Assembly: GCA_963575645.1 (NCBI GenBank)
Contig: OY754465.1
Coordinates: forward strand, 42,434,401 to 42,498,400
Direction: 5' to 3'
Source of the DNA: Xanthostigma xanthostigma
Lineage: Eukaryota; Arthropoda; Insecta; Raphidioptera; Raphidiidae
DNA: 64,000 nucleotides
Shown here: positions 1 to 10,985 of the stretch, piece after piece
How the letters are laid out: every line of letters begins with the position of its first letter
Numbering within the stretch: position 1 is the first letter of the stretch
Notes under the pieces: generated by a model
The model's database searches: none
Told to the model about the DNA's origin: nothing
The model's input: the letters and a program-made list of their open reading frames with translations, nothing else
Position numbers and translations under genes: made by a program

Positions 1-262
1 TAAGTATAGGCGCTGACTGCCGGGTTTGTACCAACAACGTCTTGTGTACGAGGCAGCTGCTCAACATCGTCACGACCTGAGCTTAATGTTCTACGGTGGG
101 TTTTTAAATAATTTACGATGTATTCGTATACACATTTCTACGTTTCCTTACACATTCAATCTCATGAATGGATTTTGCCCTACCGTGCCAAAAAATAAAT
201 ATTTGAAAATCTTGCTAGAAATTTACGATAAACACTAAAAGTCGTCACAAAAAATCAACCGA
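1..262. other. Unassigned window edge
   Basis: No gene or repeat family recognised. The first bases (TAAGTATAGGCGCTGACTG) faintly resemble a stretch near 1240 (AAGTATAGGCATTGGATG), which may be a dispersed repeat, but the match is too short to rely on. Confidence 0.3.
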
Positions 263-647
263 ACTAATATTATAAAGAGAAAAGATTTGTATTTTTGTTT
301 GTAATGAATAAACTCAAAAACCACTGGACCAATTTTAAAAATTCTTTCACTAATAGAATGCTACATTATCACTGAGTAACATAGACTACGAAAACCCCAA
401 TAATGTAATTAATATTGTATAAAAAAATAAAGTTTGTAAGTTTGGATGTAGAAGATAATCTCCGAAACTACTGATCCGAACTCAAAAATTTCATCGATAT
501 TTAGAACGGACCTTCAGGATGGACATAGGCTATATATTATTGCGTTTAAATAAAAGCGCTTTTCGTGCAGACTAATTTTGCAACGTAGGTCGACGAAAAA
601 ACGATAACAATCTACAAATTCGGGCGAAGCCGAACCGGGCCGCTAGT
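263..647 (+). mobile_element. CTAGT-ended Helitron-like repeats, two fragments joined
   Basis: The left part (263 to about 410) has the typical head ACTAATATTATAAAGAG followed by the 'contrast sentence' found in Lep1-like elements (CCACTGGACCAATTTTAAA, then GAGTAACATAGACTACG). The right part (about 431-647) is the family seen again at 16634, 43301, 55578 and 59630: CTCCGAAACTACTGATCCGA, then GGACATAGGCTATATA, then TCGGGCGAAGCCGAACC and the end CCGCTAGT. There are no terminal inverted repeats, which fits a non-autonomous Helitron. No coding capacity. The join suggests one element interrupted or replaced another. Confidence 0.55.
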
Positions 648-2985
648 CATTGATAACTGGATCTGATAACTTGAGAAACGGATAGCTTTTATCGATTTCT
701 AAATCTTCTGTACTATTACACAAAAGTCTTTTGGAGTCATGACGCTCACCGCGTCTTCGTTTGTAAAAACACGTCGTTTTTTTCGTTTGAAATCTTCATG
801 AAATCATATTCTGATTGCAAATGATCTCGAAGTGAATAGCCCCTCGGTTTATAAACAGTTTTTAAAGTACGCCACTGAACAGTACAGGTACAACCTTCGT
901 CGGTAGAATTGGGTTTAAAGCATGTTTCTAGAGCCGGGGGCATAATACGCATTTTAGATGAAAATGGAATCAAATTTCTTCTGTAATACAATATAACACA
1001 CTCTCTGGCAAAATTATTCCATCAAATGGTAGTTTATATATCTTGAATGTAATGAAGTACATGTTTTCGACGAGTTATGAAATTACAATAAAATAAGTAC
1101 CAGCAAGTTTTAATAACCACATGGGTCAAGTGTGCTCAAGATAATATTATATACTCTATTTTTCGCACTTCATTTTCAGGGTATTTTAAAAATTTATAAC
1201 ATTTCACTGCAGATGTAACAAACCTCACGTCTATAATTAAGTATAGGCATTGGATGTTACTCTTTAATTGGTTAAATTATTGAATTACTATTGAATTGGT
1301 TAGCGCGTTTTGCTATGGTTTTATTTTACGCCCAAGTGTTTAATGCATGAAAGGTAGTAATATTATAGGAAATATTGCAAATAAATATATTTATTTTTCG
1401 TATCTGATTGTTAAAAATTAATAGTATTTTGACATTTGTTATTATAGGTTATAGACGCGTGACAACTAAGGTGATCTTTGTTTGTAGTGATGCATTTTCA
1501 ATTATTTTTAACTCCAGGCTAGCACATATCCTACCTTCTTTTTAACTTTCCGGTTTATGGGGAAGTTATAATGTAATGTGTTCGAAAATCTAAATCAAAA
1601 TTTACTAATTTGTTGTTTCAAAATCACTACACTATTTTCGAAAATATGTCTGTCTGTACTTGAATTTTTTATGTGTGTACAGCCGTTTCTTTTTTTTAAC
1701 AAAAAGACTGCAAAAAAAATAGTTTTAAAATGTTTTTTAAAAAGATTTTTGAGTCTAATTTGTAAAGGTCATATTGGGAAGTTAGTGGCGTGGACCTCAA
1801 GGGTCGTACTTGTAGAGTCTTAATTTATTGACCCATCTTACGACTTGTTTCATATTAAATTGTCTTTGTGATCCATTTAACTTTCTCCTCCTTGCTGCCC
1901 ATGAGATGGCTCAAATTCCACCGTGAACTATGCTCCATAGATAACAGTGTAACACAACAAACAAATTTAAAGACGAAACATTTCATGTGTATAGTGTCGC
2001 CTCCTATAAAAGCTATCTACTCTATGCTAAAATATAAGTGAATCAAATTAAAAATAATGGAAGGTATAAATGCAAAATATATAGTCCTTTTTTCATATTA
2101 TAGTATGTAGTTTTTCATTATCTATGTAATACTGTCTATATAAATTCAATCAGTTTTTCATCTGCTTAAAGTATTGGAAAATAGATAAATATATATGAAG
2201 GAAGCGATCGCATTACCATTTTCCCAGAACATGATGCAGATTATTATAGAGAAGACTTATATTTCAAATTGAATATTTTTCCCTTCTATTGTAAGAAACA
2301 CATATCTATATTGTATTGCTTTATATAAAAAAAAGCGTAAGTATGTAAAAAAGCACAAATGTAGAATTGTTTTATTTATAAAAATGGATCTGCGTCATTG
2401 TGAAAATAAAAACTTCCGGCTATAATGTTGCCACTGATTTTATTTATCAGTTTGCGGTATTAAAAAGTGTAAGAAATAAGAATTAATGCGAATAAAAAGT
2501 TAACGTTTGTACCTCCACCTAATAGTAATTTTCAACGAAGTGTGACATAATGTTACACGAGTCAAATCGTATTGCATCTTAGGTGCACACTATGAAATAG
2601 TTTGAATTATTTTAATTTAATAATATTATATGGAAACCTATATAAATTTAATATTAATATAAATTGTTATCATAATTTATAAAAATGTTTGATTCCGGAC
2701 GAATTGTTAAGTTTTTCAAGGTCTTGAGAAAGATATAAATCTTTAAAATGTCAAAATGCTGACCATTAAAGATAATTAGCCAAGAAATACTGTTTTTTTT
2801 TTGACGTGATATATATATTATGACAATTAATCTTTGAGACTTAAAATAAATACGAAAGAAAGAAAGTTAAAAAAAAAAACAATTATTATTATAGGTGGTG
2901 AGTAATTTTAATAAATAAAATTAACCTAAATTTGAATCGAAAGATGCAATATCATAGATTCGAATTATTATAATTATTATATGTA
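648..2985. other. Non-coding AT-rich DNA, nothing recognised
   Basis: No exon, RNA gene or clear repeat family seen. Reading frames here are short and of low-complexity composition. Poly-A and poly-T runs are frequent. It most likely is intron or intergenic DNA. Confidence 0.4.
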
Positions 2986-3060
2986 GAATTTAGGTTATGT
3001 ATTACGGAATACGTTATCACGTAAAACTATCGTCCGTAAACCGACTTTACAGACAACCAA
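2986..3060 (-). repeat. Truncated end of the 3-kb repeat family, inverted
   Basis: TTAGGTTATGTATTACGGAA followed by GTTATCACGTAAAACTATCG and the end CCGACTTTACAGACAACCAA. This is the outer end of the family described at 3151-3604, in the opposite orientation, so 2986-3060 and 3151-3215 form an inverted repeat around a 90-bp AT-rich spacer. Confidence 0.7.
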
Positions 3061-3150
3061 TTTTTTTTTTTTTAAATTTGTCGCATTAGTTACAATAATT
3101 TGTTTAGTGTTTAGATTACATTAATATTATAATCTTTTTTATCTGATAAA

Positions 3151-3604
3151 AAATTGGTTGTCTGTAAAGTCGGTTGACGGACGATAGTTTTACGTGATAA
3201 CGTATTCCGCTCGAATATCAAATTTAATAATACATAACCTAAATTTTAGTAGCTGTCAAACTATATTTTTACCGACTAATAATTTGATCAACCAAAGCAA
3301 AATACATATTTTTAAGCAATTATAAAAGACATTTAAAAGAATGTATATATTATATTATATATTTGTTAACAAACCGTACAATTTATCTAGGCCATCTGTA
3401 AGATGTAGCTTTCGCTGGAACAGCCGAAAAAAATGTTGAACGCACACTACTCTCTGACGTCACGCGAGAAGAGGTAGAAATGCGGCTTGGGCCGATCGTG
3501 CATCTCTATCGCTTATATCGCGCTCTCGCTTGCGGAACGTTACTCTTTTTCGTGTATGCTAGTGGTGTTTCATCAATTTATAAGACGTTATCACGTCAAA
3601 AATC
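3151..3604 (+). mobile_element. Non-autonomous repeat, copy 1 (about 450 bp)
   Basis: One end reads AATTGGTTGTCTGTAAAGTC and runs into ACGTGATAACGTATTCCG; the other end reads TAAGACGTTATCACGTCAAA. Both sides carry the core ACGTGATAACGT / ACGTTATCACGT, which may be the recognition part of the ends. The body includes TTTGACAGCTAC-like sequence, a CG-rich segment (TGACGTCACGCGAGAAGAG) and TTGCGGAACGTTACTC. Inverted copies lie at 5381-5756 and 59964-60672. No protein is encoded. The superfamily could not be named; the repeated family and its fixed ends are directly visible. Confidence 0.7.
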
Positions 3605-4397
3605 AATTTTCAAATGGATATCTGAAATGATGACTTTTTGAGACAAACGAATTGTTGTATTATTATTTCTTTATGACTTCATTTGTCTGTTTTACAATTG
3701 CATGTAAGTTGTTCGCTTGTTCTGGAGAAAACAAAAAGAGAACTATTTCTATTTGTTAATTGTTTCGAAGAATATACGTACTTGTTTCTAAACATTGTTT
3801 TTTAAGTTTTGCTAGTAGGTACAAGTGTACTTATCGTTCAAACTTCGTGACGAACAGCTGTACATTGTGGTGGTCAGAAAATGAGGGAAATTATAATAAA
3901 CGAAACAATGCTAGAAAGAGAAACGTCATTACTAACGTAATCGGTGGAATCAAAATGTTTTACTATACCTACACATAGTTTTCTGCTACGTAGTATATGA
4001 AAAGTCATCAGAATTGTATTCGCTCATTTAGTCTCAATTAGTTTTAATAGGCTCAAAATAACTTCATAGTTAGATTCATAACCTATAGACACGGACGCTA
4101 ATGACCGTTGATGTCAAAAAATAACTATATATAAAAAAAAGTATATGAAAAAAGAAAATTCATCTTACTTTAGTTTAGTTTTTAAGGATCTAATTTGCGT
4201 AACCAAGTTCCTTCTTCATTGAAATTTTCCTGACTATCCCGCTACTTCCACCGTGAATGTTACGTCTCTCACGCCATGTGAATTACAAAAAAGACTCGTT
4301 TTGCAAAAGAAAATGTTTAACCAAAAACTAATTTGAAAATCAAAGTTGACCAAAAATGTAAACTTCTATAATTTAAACGATTTCTAAAATAAATCAA
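3605..4397. other. Non-coding DNA between inverted family copies
   Basis: No gene recognised. The part at about 4195-4345 (CTATCCCGCTACTTCCACCG, then CTCTCACGCCATGTGAA) is similar to 59225-59330, so it contains a dispersed repeat of unknown family. Confidence 0.4.
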
Positions 4398-4485
4398 TTT
4401 TTTTGCTCGACGGGCAGAAAGCGTCAACTTTCGTCCCGCTGCGCTAAACGAAGTTGCCTCTTCCTGCCTACGTCGAGCAAAAAAA
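4398..4485. repeat. Short inverted repeat with CGACG arms
   Basis: Left arm TTTTTTTGCTCGACGGGCAG and right arm CTGCCTACGTCGAGCAAAAA are complementary around a GC-richer centre containing CCCGCTGCGC. It directly abuts a second palindrome at 4486. It may be the remains of a small MITE. Confidence 0.6.
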
Positions 4486-4623
4486 TAGTATACACATCAC
4501 GGGAAGTAAAGTAAGAAAGCCTAAGATCACATCTTTGTTGACCTCGGCTTCGCCTCGGCCAACAATTATATTATGTGATCTCAGACATTTGTTACTTTAC
4601 TTCCCTAGATGTGTAATATACTA
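4486..4623. mobile_element. 138-bp palindromic MITE
   Basis: The ends TAGTATACACATCACGGGAA and TTCCCTAGATGTGTAATATA match as inverted repeats, continuing inward through GTAAAGTAAGAAAG / ACATTTGTTACTTTAC and ATCACAT / ATGTGAT. The middle is the hairpin GTTGACCTCGGCTTCGCCTC, closed by GGCCAACAA. The whole unit folds back almost completely. It carries no gene. Confidence 0.7.
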
Positions 4624-4974
4624 TTATTTTACAAAATATTTCGTGATCACAAGTTTCTGAACCACGGATTATATATTAGCAGTCTAATATACCATATTTC
4701 GTAATTGACCATTGTTACAATATGGATATTGTATTGTTGTTATAGTCGGGTAATATATTTTAATGACATATTTTAAATGATCATCAAATGATACCAACGA
4801 AACTACTGATTATATTTTATGATAAGAATTTTAAATCAACTGTTTTGTTATGAGTTCAGAAAAAGTAGCTACCTGATATGCTTTGGACACTAGGCGTAGT
4901 CTGAGAGATTATAATAATTAATATGTATTTTTATAGGAAATTATTGAAAATCATTGTCAAAATTATTGGGAGTA

Positions 4975-5290
4975 TTTTTTAACTTCCCGCAATAAAAAAA
5001 TCAAGATTTTTTTCACAAAAATCGGATTTATTGTTTTCACCTTGATTTTCTAAAATCGGGTTTTCACCAGATCTCGACATTTTGAGGTCCTAGGAAGCTA
5101 TTCTATTTTGCATGCATGTAGGTATGTGTGTAAACCTCATATCTTTTGAATGGAGTGTCCGATTGCAACCCGGTTTGCGGCATCTATCGTGACCTTTCTG
5201 AACTTAGATTTCCTTAAAATTTGGAAAGATTTGGCCAATAAATTTTAAGAAATCTCAAAAATACAAGTTTCAAAAATTTTTAGAAATTTT
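4975..5290 (-). repeat. Dispersed non-LTR-like 3' repeat, probable
   Basis: Begins AACTTCCCGCAATAAAA and contains TTTCACCAGATCTCGACATT and TTTTGAATGGAGTGTCCGAT. I recognise this type of phrase (read on the - strand it ends in GCGGGAAGTT) from common lepidopteran interspersed repeats, probably RTE or SINE related. Family assignment is from memory and not certain. Confidence 0.4.
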
Positions 5291-5380
5291 ACATCTGCCA
5301 GGCGTCCCATTATTTCAGTTCCTCCTCTGCCTTATTTCTGCGTACGCCCATGTATCTATGTCTCGACTGCAATTGATTTT

Positions 5381-5756
5381 GTTTTTGACGTGATAACGTC
5401 TTATAAATTGATGAAACACCGGCTGCACGCACGAAAAAGAGTAACGTTCCGCAAGCGAGAGCGCGATATAAGCGATAGTCTCTCTCTTCTCGCGTGACGT
5501 CAGAGAGTAGTGTGCGTTCAACATTTTTTTCGGCTGTTCCAGCGAAATATATATAATATATATACATTCTTTTAAATGTCTTTTATAATTGCTTAAAAAT
5601 ATGTATTTTGCTTTGGTTGATCAAATTATTAGTCGGTAAAAATATAGTTTGACAGCTACTAAAATTTAGGTTATGTATTATTAAATATGATATTCGAGCG
5701 GAATACGTTATCACGTAAAACTATCGTTCGTAAACCGACTTTACAGACAACCAATT
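5381..5756 (-). mobile_element. Non-autonomous repeat, copy 2, inverted to copy 1
   Basis: Starts GTTTTTGACGTGATAACGTC and ends ACTTTACAGACAACCAATTT. It matches the reverse complement of 3151-3604 over nearly its whole length, including CGTTCCGCAAGCGAGAGCGC and GTTTGACAGCTACTAAAATT. Copy 1 and copy 2 together bracket about 1.8 kb, so they act as 400-450 bp inverted ends of a 2.6-kb structure. Whether that whole unit moved as one element cannot be decided here. Confidence 0.7.
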
Positions 5757-5914
5757 TTTTAGTGAGCATTTCTTCAGTTTGAACATTCGTCGTGTTACGA
5801 GGCCACTGATTAGAATGCAAGGATCTCTCGAGTCGGTCGATTGGTCGCCATTTCGCTAATTATACAGTCAAGCAACAGTGTGCCGCTTAGTGCGATGGTC
5901 GTAACTCAGTGCCC

Positions 5915-5923
5915 TTATAAAAG
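5915..5923 (+). promoter_or_regulatory. TATA-like box in a GC-richer patch
   Basis: TTATAAAAG lies in sequence that is richer in GC than its surroundings (GTGCCGCTTAGTGCGATGGT before it, GGGTCACGGCGAACTCGG after it). No transcript or following gene is visible, so this is only a candidate core promoter or a chance match. Confidence 0.2.
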
Positions 5924-6297
5924 GGTCACGGCGAACTCGGACATGCAATTTATGTATCTAAGGGTCACTCTAATGTCTGTTACACACGATCAATTTATAG
6001 GTTATGTGTACGCAACATACATACAATATATTGTACTGGGTGGTGAACTGCTGATGTGTAAATAGGGATTTAACATGTAGGTAAAATAAAAAATGTGCCA
6101 TTTCTTGCTCTCCTGATTTTATTAGACCAAAAATTTATCAAATTAAAAATTGTCACCATTAAATTACGTCCATGACAGGTTATTTAGTTTTAACGAAAAT
6201 AATTTTTATACAGAGTAGTTACAAAATACATTTTAAATTTTTTTATTATGATTGATTTGCCAGAAAAAATTGTATATGCTCTAAATTTTATAGCATA

Positions 6298-7011
6298 CTA
6301 GCGGTCCCGTCCGGTTTCCCCCGAGTGCAAAAGAACGATTGGGGAAGGGAGGGACATGAGTACGCACATTAGTCTTAGTTTACTGAGATGAATGCTGTGT
6401 CGAAATTTCATGATGATCCGAGTTACCGTTCAAAAGTTTTTGTCGATAAAAGGCAGTATTTATACTTTTTATAAGTATAGATAATAAATTTCTTTTAAAT
6501 CAATAATTATACTGGAATTAATAAAATATAATAAATATTTATACAGGTACGTACCTATAGTTGTAACAGTTTTCAAATGAGCTAATAATTAGATTTATTT
6601 AATTTTAATTAGTCGTAAATAAAATTAAAATAAGTTTAAATGTAAGAAAGTAATGTAGAAAGTAAAAAAAAAATATATATATTCGCCCAACGTGGGGCTT
6701 GAACATACGACCCTGATATTAAGACTCGCGTGCTCTACCGACTAAGTTAGCCGGGCTTGTGAATGTACGACGTTAATATTGGAATATTTAGTTAGAGCAT
6801 TTCACCTGAATAGACGCTAATTTTGAGGTACATTTTGCAACACTCCGCTTCTATTGGTTGTAGCGTGATATTATATAGCATATAGCCTTCCTCGATAAAT
6901 GGGCTATCCAACAGAATTTTTTTTTTTCAATTCGAACAAGTAGCTCCTGAGATTAGCGCGTTCAAACAAACAAATAAACAAACTCTTCAGCTTTGTATAT
7001 TAGTATAGATA
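6298..7011 (-). mobile_element. CTAGT-ended repeat with tRNA-Lys-like insert, copy 1
   Basis: On the - strand it starts TATCTATACTAATATACAAA and ends GGACGGGACCGCTAGT. Close relatives lie at 35972-36746 (with the same insert) and 14342-14690 (without it). Shared phrases are GGATAGCCCATTTATCGAGG and TCACGCTACAACCAATAG-like. The middle third, absent from the short copy, contains an AT-rich segment and a 73-nt tRNA-Lys-like unit. The lack of inverted ends and the CTAGT end fit a non-autonomous Helitron carrying a tRNA-derived passenger. Confidence 0.6.
6684..6756 (-). pseudogene. tRNA-Lys-like segment inside a repeat
   Basis: Read on the - strand, it begins GCCCGGCTAACTTAGTCGG and ends CCCCACGTTGGGCG, matching the acceptor, D-arm and T-arm of animal tRNA-Lys(CUU), with TCTTAA in the anticodon loop. 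The acceptor stem GCCCGGC / GTTGGGC pairs with one G-T. The anticodon stem and the T arm (ATGTTCAAGCC) deviate from a working tRNA. Because the same unit sits at the same place in a second repeat copy, it is a mobile tRNA-derived sequence and not a working tRNA gene. Confidence 0.65.
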
Positions 7012-9203
7012 AATTTTTTCCGGCAAATTAATAATGAACAAAAAGTTTAAAATGTGTTTTTGTAACTACACAGTATAAATCTGCTCTAAAACCTTATAAA
7101 GTGAGCTAATTAGAATTGATATACGGGAGATACGGAAATTTGATTTGGTACAAAAGTAAAGAGGCCTAGTTGACTCTACCGACAAAAATCAAATTTTAAA
7201 TCTAAGGTTTTATGGTATTCCCCAAGAAGGTTTTGCTTATATTCTCCCAGCTTCCTTAATTAAATGTATAGTTTACTACAAAAATAGAAAATTCAGTAGT
7301 CACAAAAATGGTTTAAATAATTTCAAACACGCTTATAAATCGACATATCATTGAAACTTCTTCAGGTTATAACTTAAAAAGTATATTTCTTTAGAATTCT
7401 CTAATTTTTAAAATGTTTTATTTTAGTTTTAACCTTAGTTTCAGCAAATGATTTACTAAATGCTGCCTCTCTTCATTTCAGGGAAACAAAAGTTATTAAT
7501 TATTGCAGCCTCTTTTCAAGTCGAGGAAATATTGAAACCAGTATGGGTATTGCGATATCTTTTTAAATCATGGAAACATTATAAGAACTATGTGATTAAA
7601 TCATCATTTATCTTGCGTTACAAAAAACTGACATAAACCATTCTGTTTTATGCAAACAGATATTTAATGGAATAATGTGGAAATAGTTTCTGTATTTACC
7701 TTACGTAAAATTAAGCCTGTATTTACTGTAAAGGTGTTATAATTATTATATACAACGGAACCTCAATTATTCAAGCCTCTCTCGATTAACATAACCTTCT
7801 AAATACTAATGGTGGGTTGCAAAACGATGTGTCAGATAATATGGTTTGATAATGATGTTAGATTGTGATCATATAAAGTTTTTTTTTAAATGCAGCTAAC
7901 GACCTGGATTCTTGAGCGCCTATAATGTGCAATCTTTTATACAGGTGACCGGTAATTGCTCGTATTCCTTTCGGGAGATGAAACTATGACTAATTTGGAA
8001 TGATTTAACCTCTACCACTTGAAGGTCGGAAATGCGCCATTTTCTAGAAAATTTATTTCGGTTTTCTTTTTATAAAAATCCGAATATTGTAGGTTCAAAA
8101 TTAAAAAAAAAATATTCTCACTTTTTGGCTTGAATTTTTCCATGATCTGATAACCTTTCTAAAGCTAAAAGCCTCGAATTTTGATGTTAGATTTTATGTT
8201 GTGTGTTAAAACATATAATAAAAAGAATAAAATAAAAATTCTTCACAGAAATCATAAAAAATGACGAATTTCCAACCTCCAAGTGATAAGGTTAAATCAT
8301 TACAAATAAGTCATAGTTTCTTCTCCCGAGAGGACAATCTAATCTTATTTATTATGCAAAACATTCTAGTGTACTCACAGAAAAACAATAGACTGCCTGT
8401 TCTGAATTTTACAAATTTAACAAATAAAAGCAAAGATATTTAGATTTTTGAAACTTAATCGTTAGAGTCGTTTTCGAGAAAATCACAACATTTTGAGTTT
8501 AGGAGAATAATCGACAAGCTAAGAAAAACAGGAATCTCTCAAAAACATTTAGTTTGAAATTCGGCTTTGATCCGATGAACATTCAGCACGTACGAACGAA
8601 CGGACACCAAAACTCACTTTTTCGGAATAAATCCGTCAAAACCTCAATTTCGTTTATTCCCGTCATATAACAAGACTGTTGTCATTTCTGTAGCTATCCG
8701 CAAGTAGAAACCTTTACGACGCAATCTTTTTAAAGTCTGAAATACACAAGTTTTTTAAACGTACGATGCCCCTGCATTGCCATTGTCCAGCTAGAGATTA
8801 TAAAAAAACGCAACAAATAAACAATTATACGTACCGCTGTTTTAAATGCATGTGCATCAATAAAACAATGTGGTACCGTTAAGAAACGCATGGAAAAACT
8901 GACAGAAGGTGGACTCGTGCGGTACCGTAGGCGTAACGTCGATCTAATATAATCTATCTCACACCGCTGCATTATCGTACGTTTAAAAACTCATGTGTGC
9001 TTAGGTCTACCTGGTGTTGGAAGGATCAATCCCGAAGTTTTGTCGATTCGCCATGGTATCATGTTATTTAATATTATACTCACGAAGTCTATAACCAGAA
9101 GACCCAGCTTCCTATGCTTGCTGTGTTTCGAGACGGACCGTTGTCTGGCGTACGCGAGATGGCGCTGTTATCACTAGCTGGGAAAACTTAAGTTCTTTCC
9201 ACC
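7012..9203. other. Non-coding DNA, nothing firmly recognised
   Basis: No exon or named repeat. A segment at about 8560-8650 (GATGAACATTCAGCACGTAC, AACGAACGGACACC) has the flavour of LINE or SINE flanking phrases but I could not place it. Confidence 0.35.
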
Positions 9204-9290
9204 TGTTTTCGCCATAGTAATAATAATAATAATTTATTAGTTGAAAAAACCACAATATGGATAAAACTTCGTCAATTACAACTTGGTACA

Positions 9291-9390
9291 AGTCTGAAGA
9301 AGTCCAAATCCGGACCGAAACGTCAATGTATTAATTATTATTTTTTGTTAATGTATTTGTCTGAAAAATTGGCCGATAATTTTGTATATT
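9291..9390 (+). mobile_element. Penelope-like element 3' tail, fragment
   Basis: AGTCTGAAGAAGTCCAAATC, CGGACCGAAACGT, and about 60 bases later CTGAAAAATTGGCCGATAAT. The same two phrases at the same spacing occur at 33138-33245 behind a GIY-YIG endonuclease, and on the other strand at 17408-17520 and (second phrase only) 23131. The phrase 'GAAGAAG..CCGAAACGT' is typical of the region after the endonuclease in Penelope-like elements. Confidence 0.6.
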
Positions 9391-9398
9391 GGTACAGT

Positions 9399-9680
9399 TT
9401 AGCTTATTTTGACTTCTGCAGTCAAAAATTCGTCAACTGAATAAAAGACCCTATTTATCAGATATTTCTTTATTACACTTTTAAATTTCCGTACTTCCAA
9501 GTTGCGAATCGAGCAGGGTATCTTATTTAACAATTTTATGCATAGCCAGTTAGGACCGTACGTACTTTTTTTACATCTGCGTTGTTGTAGACAAATATCA
9601 TTTTTATTTCTAGTGTTGTGGCTGTGCAGGTGACTATTGAATTTTTCATTGTTTTCTTTTACGAAAACCAAGCAATCCAA
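9399..9680 (-). mobile_element. LINE reverse transcriptase C-terminal fragment
   Basis: A 93-codon open stretch on the - strand encodes a recognisable tail of a non-LTR reverse transcriptase: HNTRNKNDICLQQRR, then YGPNWLCIKLLNKIPCSIR, then FKSVIKKYLINRVFYSVDEF. This matches the usual pattern 'YNTRN..L.P..R.......Y.GIKLYNKLP......FK..LK.YL....FYS.DEF' at the end of Jockey/CR1-type ORF2 proteins. Endonuclease and catalytic RT motifs are absent, so it is a 5'-truncated copy. No poly-A tail was identified with certainty, although an AATAAT run lies at 9221-9235. Confidence 0.75.
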
Positions 9681-9699
9681 AATGAACTGTGAATAAATT

Positions 9700-10684
9700 T
9701 TCAGTTGTTTAAATAGCGGCCTACATTCTCGTCTATAGCCAGCACCATTAATTTAACGGACTGCTTTTTTTAATCAAAAAATTTTTAGAAACTGCAGTTG
9801 AGTTACTCCAAATTTCAATTTCGTATACTGAGAATAATAGGCCGCTATTAGGATTTTGTTGTTTAACTTCACAGACACTACACAATGTAAGCCATGAACG
9901 TTTGTGCGTTACCCAGTAGCTGACGCCATATTAGTTTATGCGACAGATATTGCTTCACCGCGACGCTCGAGCTAGGTGTCCTGGTTCAGAGTTCGTAATT
10001 ATACTACACTATAAAAACCGTTGTGCATCTGCTTTGTACGCAGAAGGTTGCCGATTCGATTCTGGTTGACGCTATTTTAGTTTTTTACAACTATTCCACG
10101 TTCCACTTGATACTCAACTACATCTTTTTTAATTTTTTTCTTGTTTTATTCATTTTTAATTATTATTTCGTATTACATTAAAACATAACTTTTGGACTTT
10201 TCAATCGATTTTAGAGTTGTTTCTCGCAGGGGCAGATTTTCTCTCAATGGGCGGAGGGATGTAGTTTTTAGCAAAATGGAAGGAGAAGTTGCAGGTTAGG
10301 AATTCCCCAAAAAAGATACGCAGGTGTGTTGGTGCCAGAAGTGAGGCAGTCAAAGTACAATTGAAACGGTTAGTCGCACCGGATAGACATAAGTTGTGCC
10401 CCGGACCTAAAGGTCGCCTCACACGAGGCTAGAAACGCTGCTAGATTCCTTGCTACTAGTTTTCTAGCGCTGGTTTTCTTGACTGTTGATCACACGAGAC
10501 GTCTTTTCAAGCTTGTTTTGTGGATAGATCCAGATAGATCTGGTGCGCGCGCAGTGACATTTTGAATATAAACACAGAGCAGATCGTGTCTGTTGTCTGA
10601 CTCTAAGCAGAAAGACACCATGTTGGTTTGTGGGCGTTTGTTCAAATGACAAGATAGTGCTTCCTGATTGGTTCTTGATCATAC
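9700..10684. other. Non-coding DNA with GC-richer patches
   Basis: No gene recognised. A possible tRNA-derived SINE piece lies at about 10025-10075 (GGTTGCCGATTCGATTCTGG resembles a B box). The part at 10405-10690 contains GGTCGCCTCACACGAGGCTAG, a small hairpin. Neither could be assigned to a family. Confidence 0.3.
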
Positions 10685-10834
10685 TGTAAGCACTAATAAA
10701 GTTCTTACTTTAAAATAAATAAAACGCTTAGACTTGGATTATTAAAAATTCGTGATGATCCGTTTTCTCAGATGAAAATAATTGAATTGATTTTTTCCAA
10801 ATTAATAACAACATTCATTTTTCCAACGTAGCTA

Positions 10835-10985
10835 AGGAAAACTAATTTTGACAATATTACAAAAAAGAGAGAGAGAGTTAATGGAACAAAGCTTGCTACA
10901 TGTCAAAATTAGTTTTCCTTAGCTACGCTGGAAAAATAATTTTGACAATATTACAAAAAAGAGAGAGAGAGTTAATGTAACAAAG
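10835..10985 (+). repeat. Tandem duplication inside the left terminal repeat
   Basis: The unit GCTAAGGAAAACTAATTTTG ... AAAAAAGAGAGAGAGAGTTA ... ACAAAGCTTGCTACA occurs twice in a row (10835-10900 and 10910-10985), the second preceded by a short inverted copy (CAAAATTAGTTTTCCTTAGC). The right terminal repeat at 13958 has only one copy. Confidence 0.75.

Noticed and set aside
6684-6756. A working tRNA-Lys gene
   Set aside because: The anticodon and T arms deviate from a working tRNA, and the unit sits inside a dispersed repeat with a second copy at 36405.
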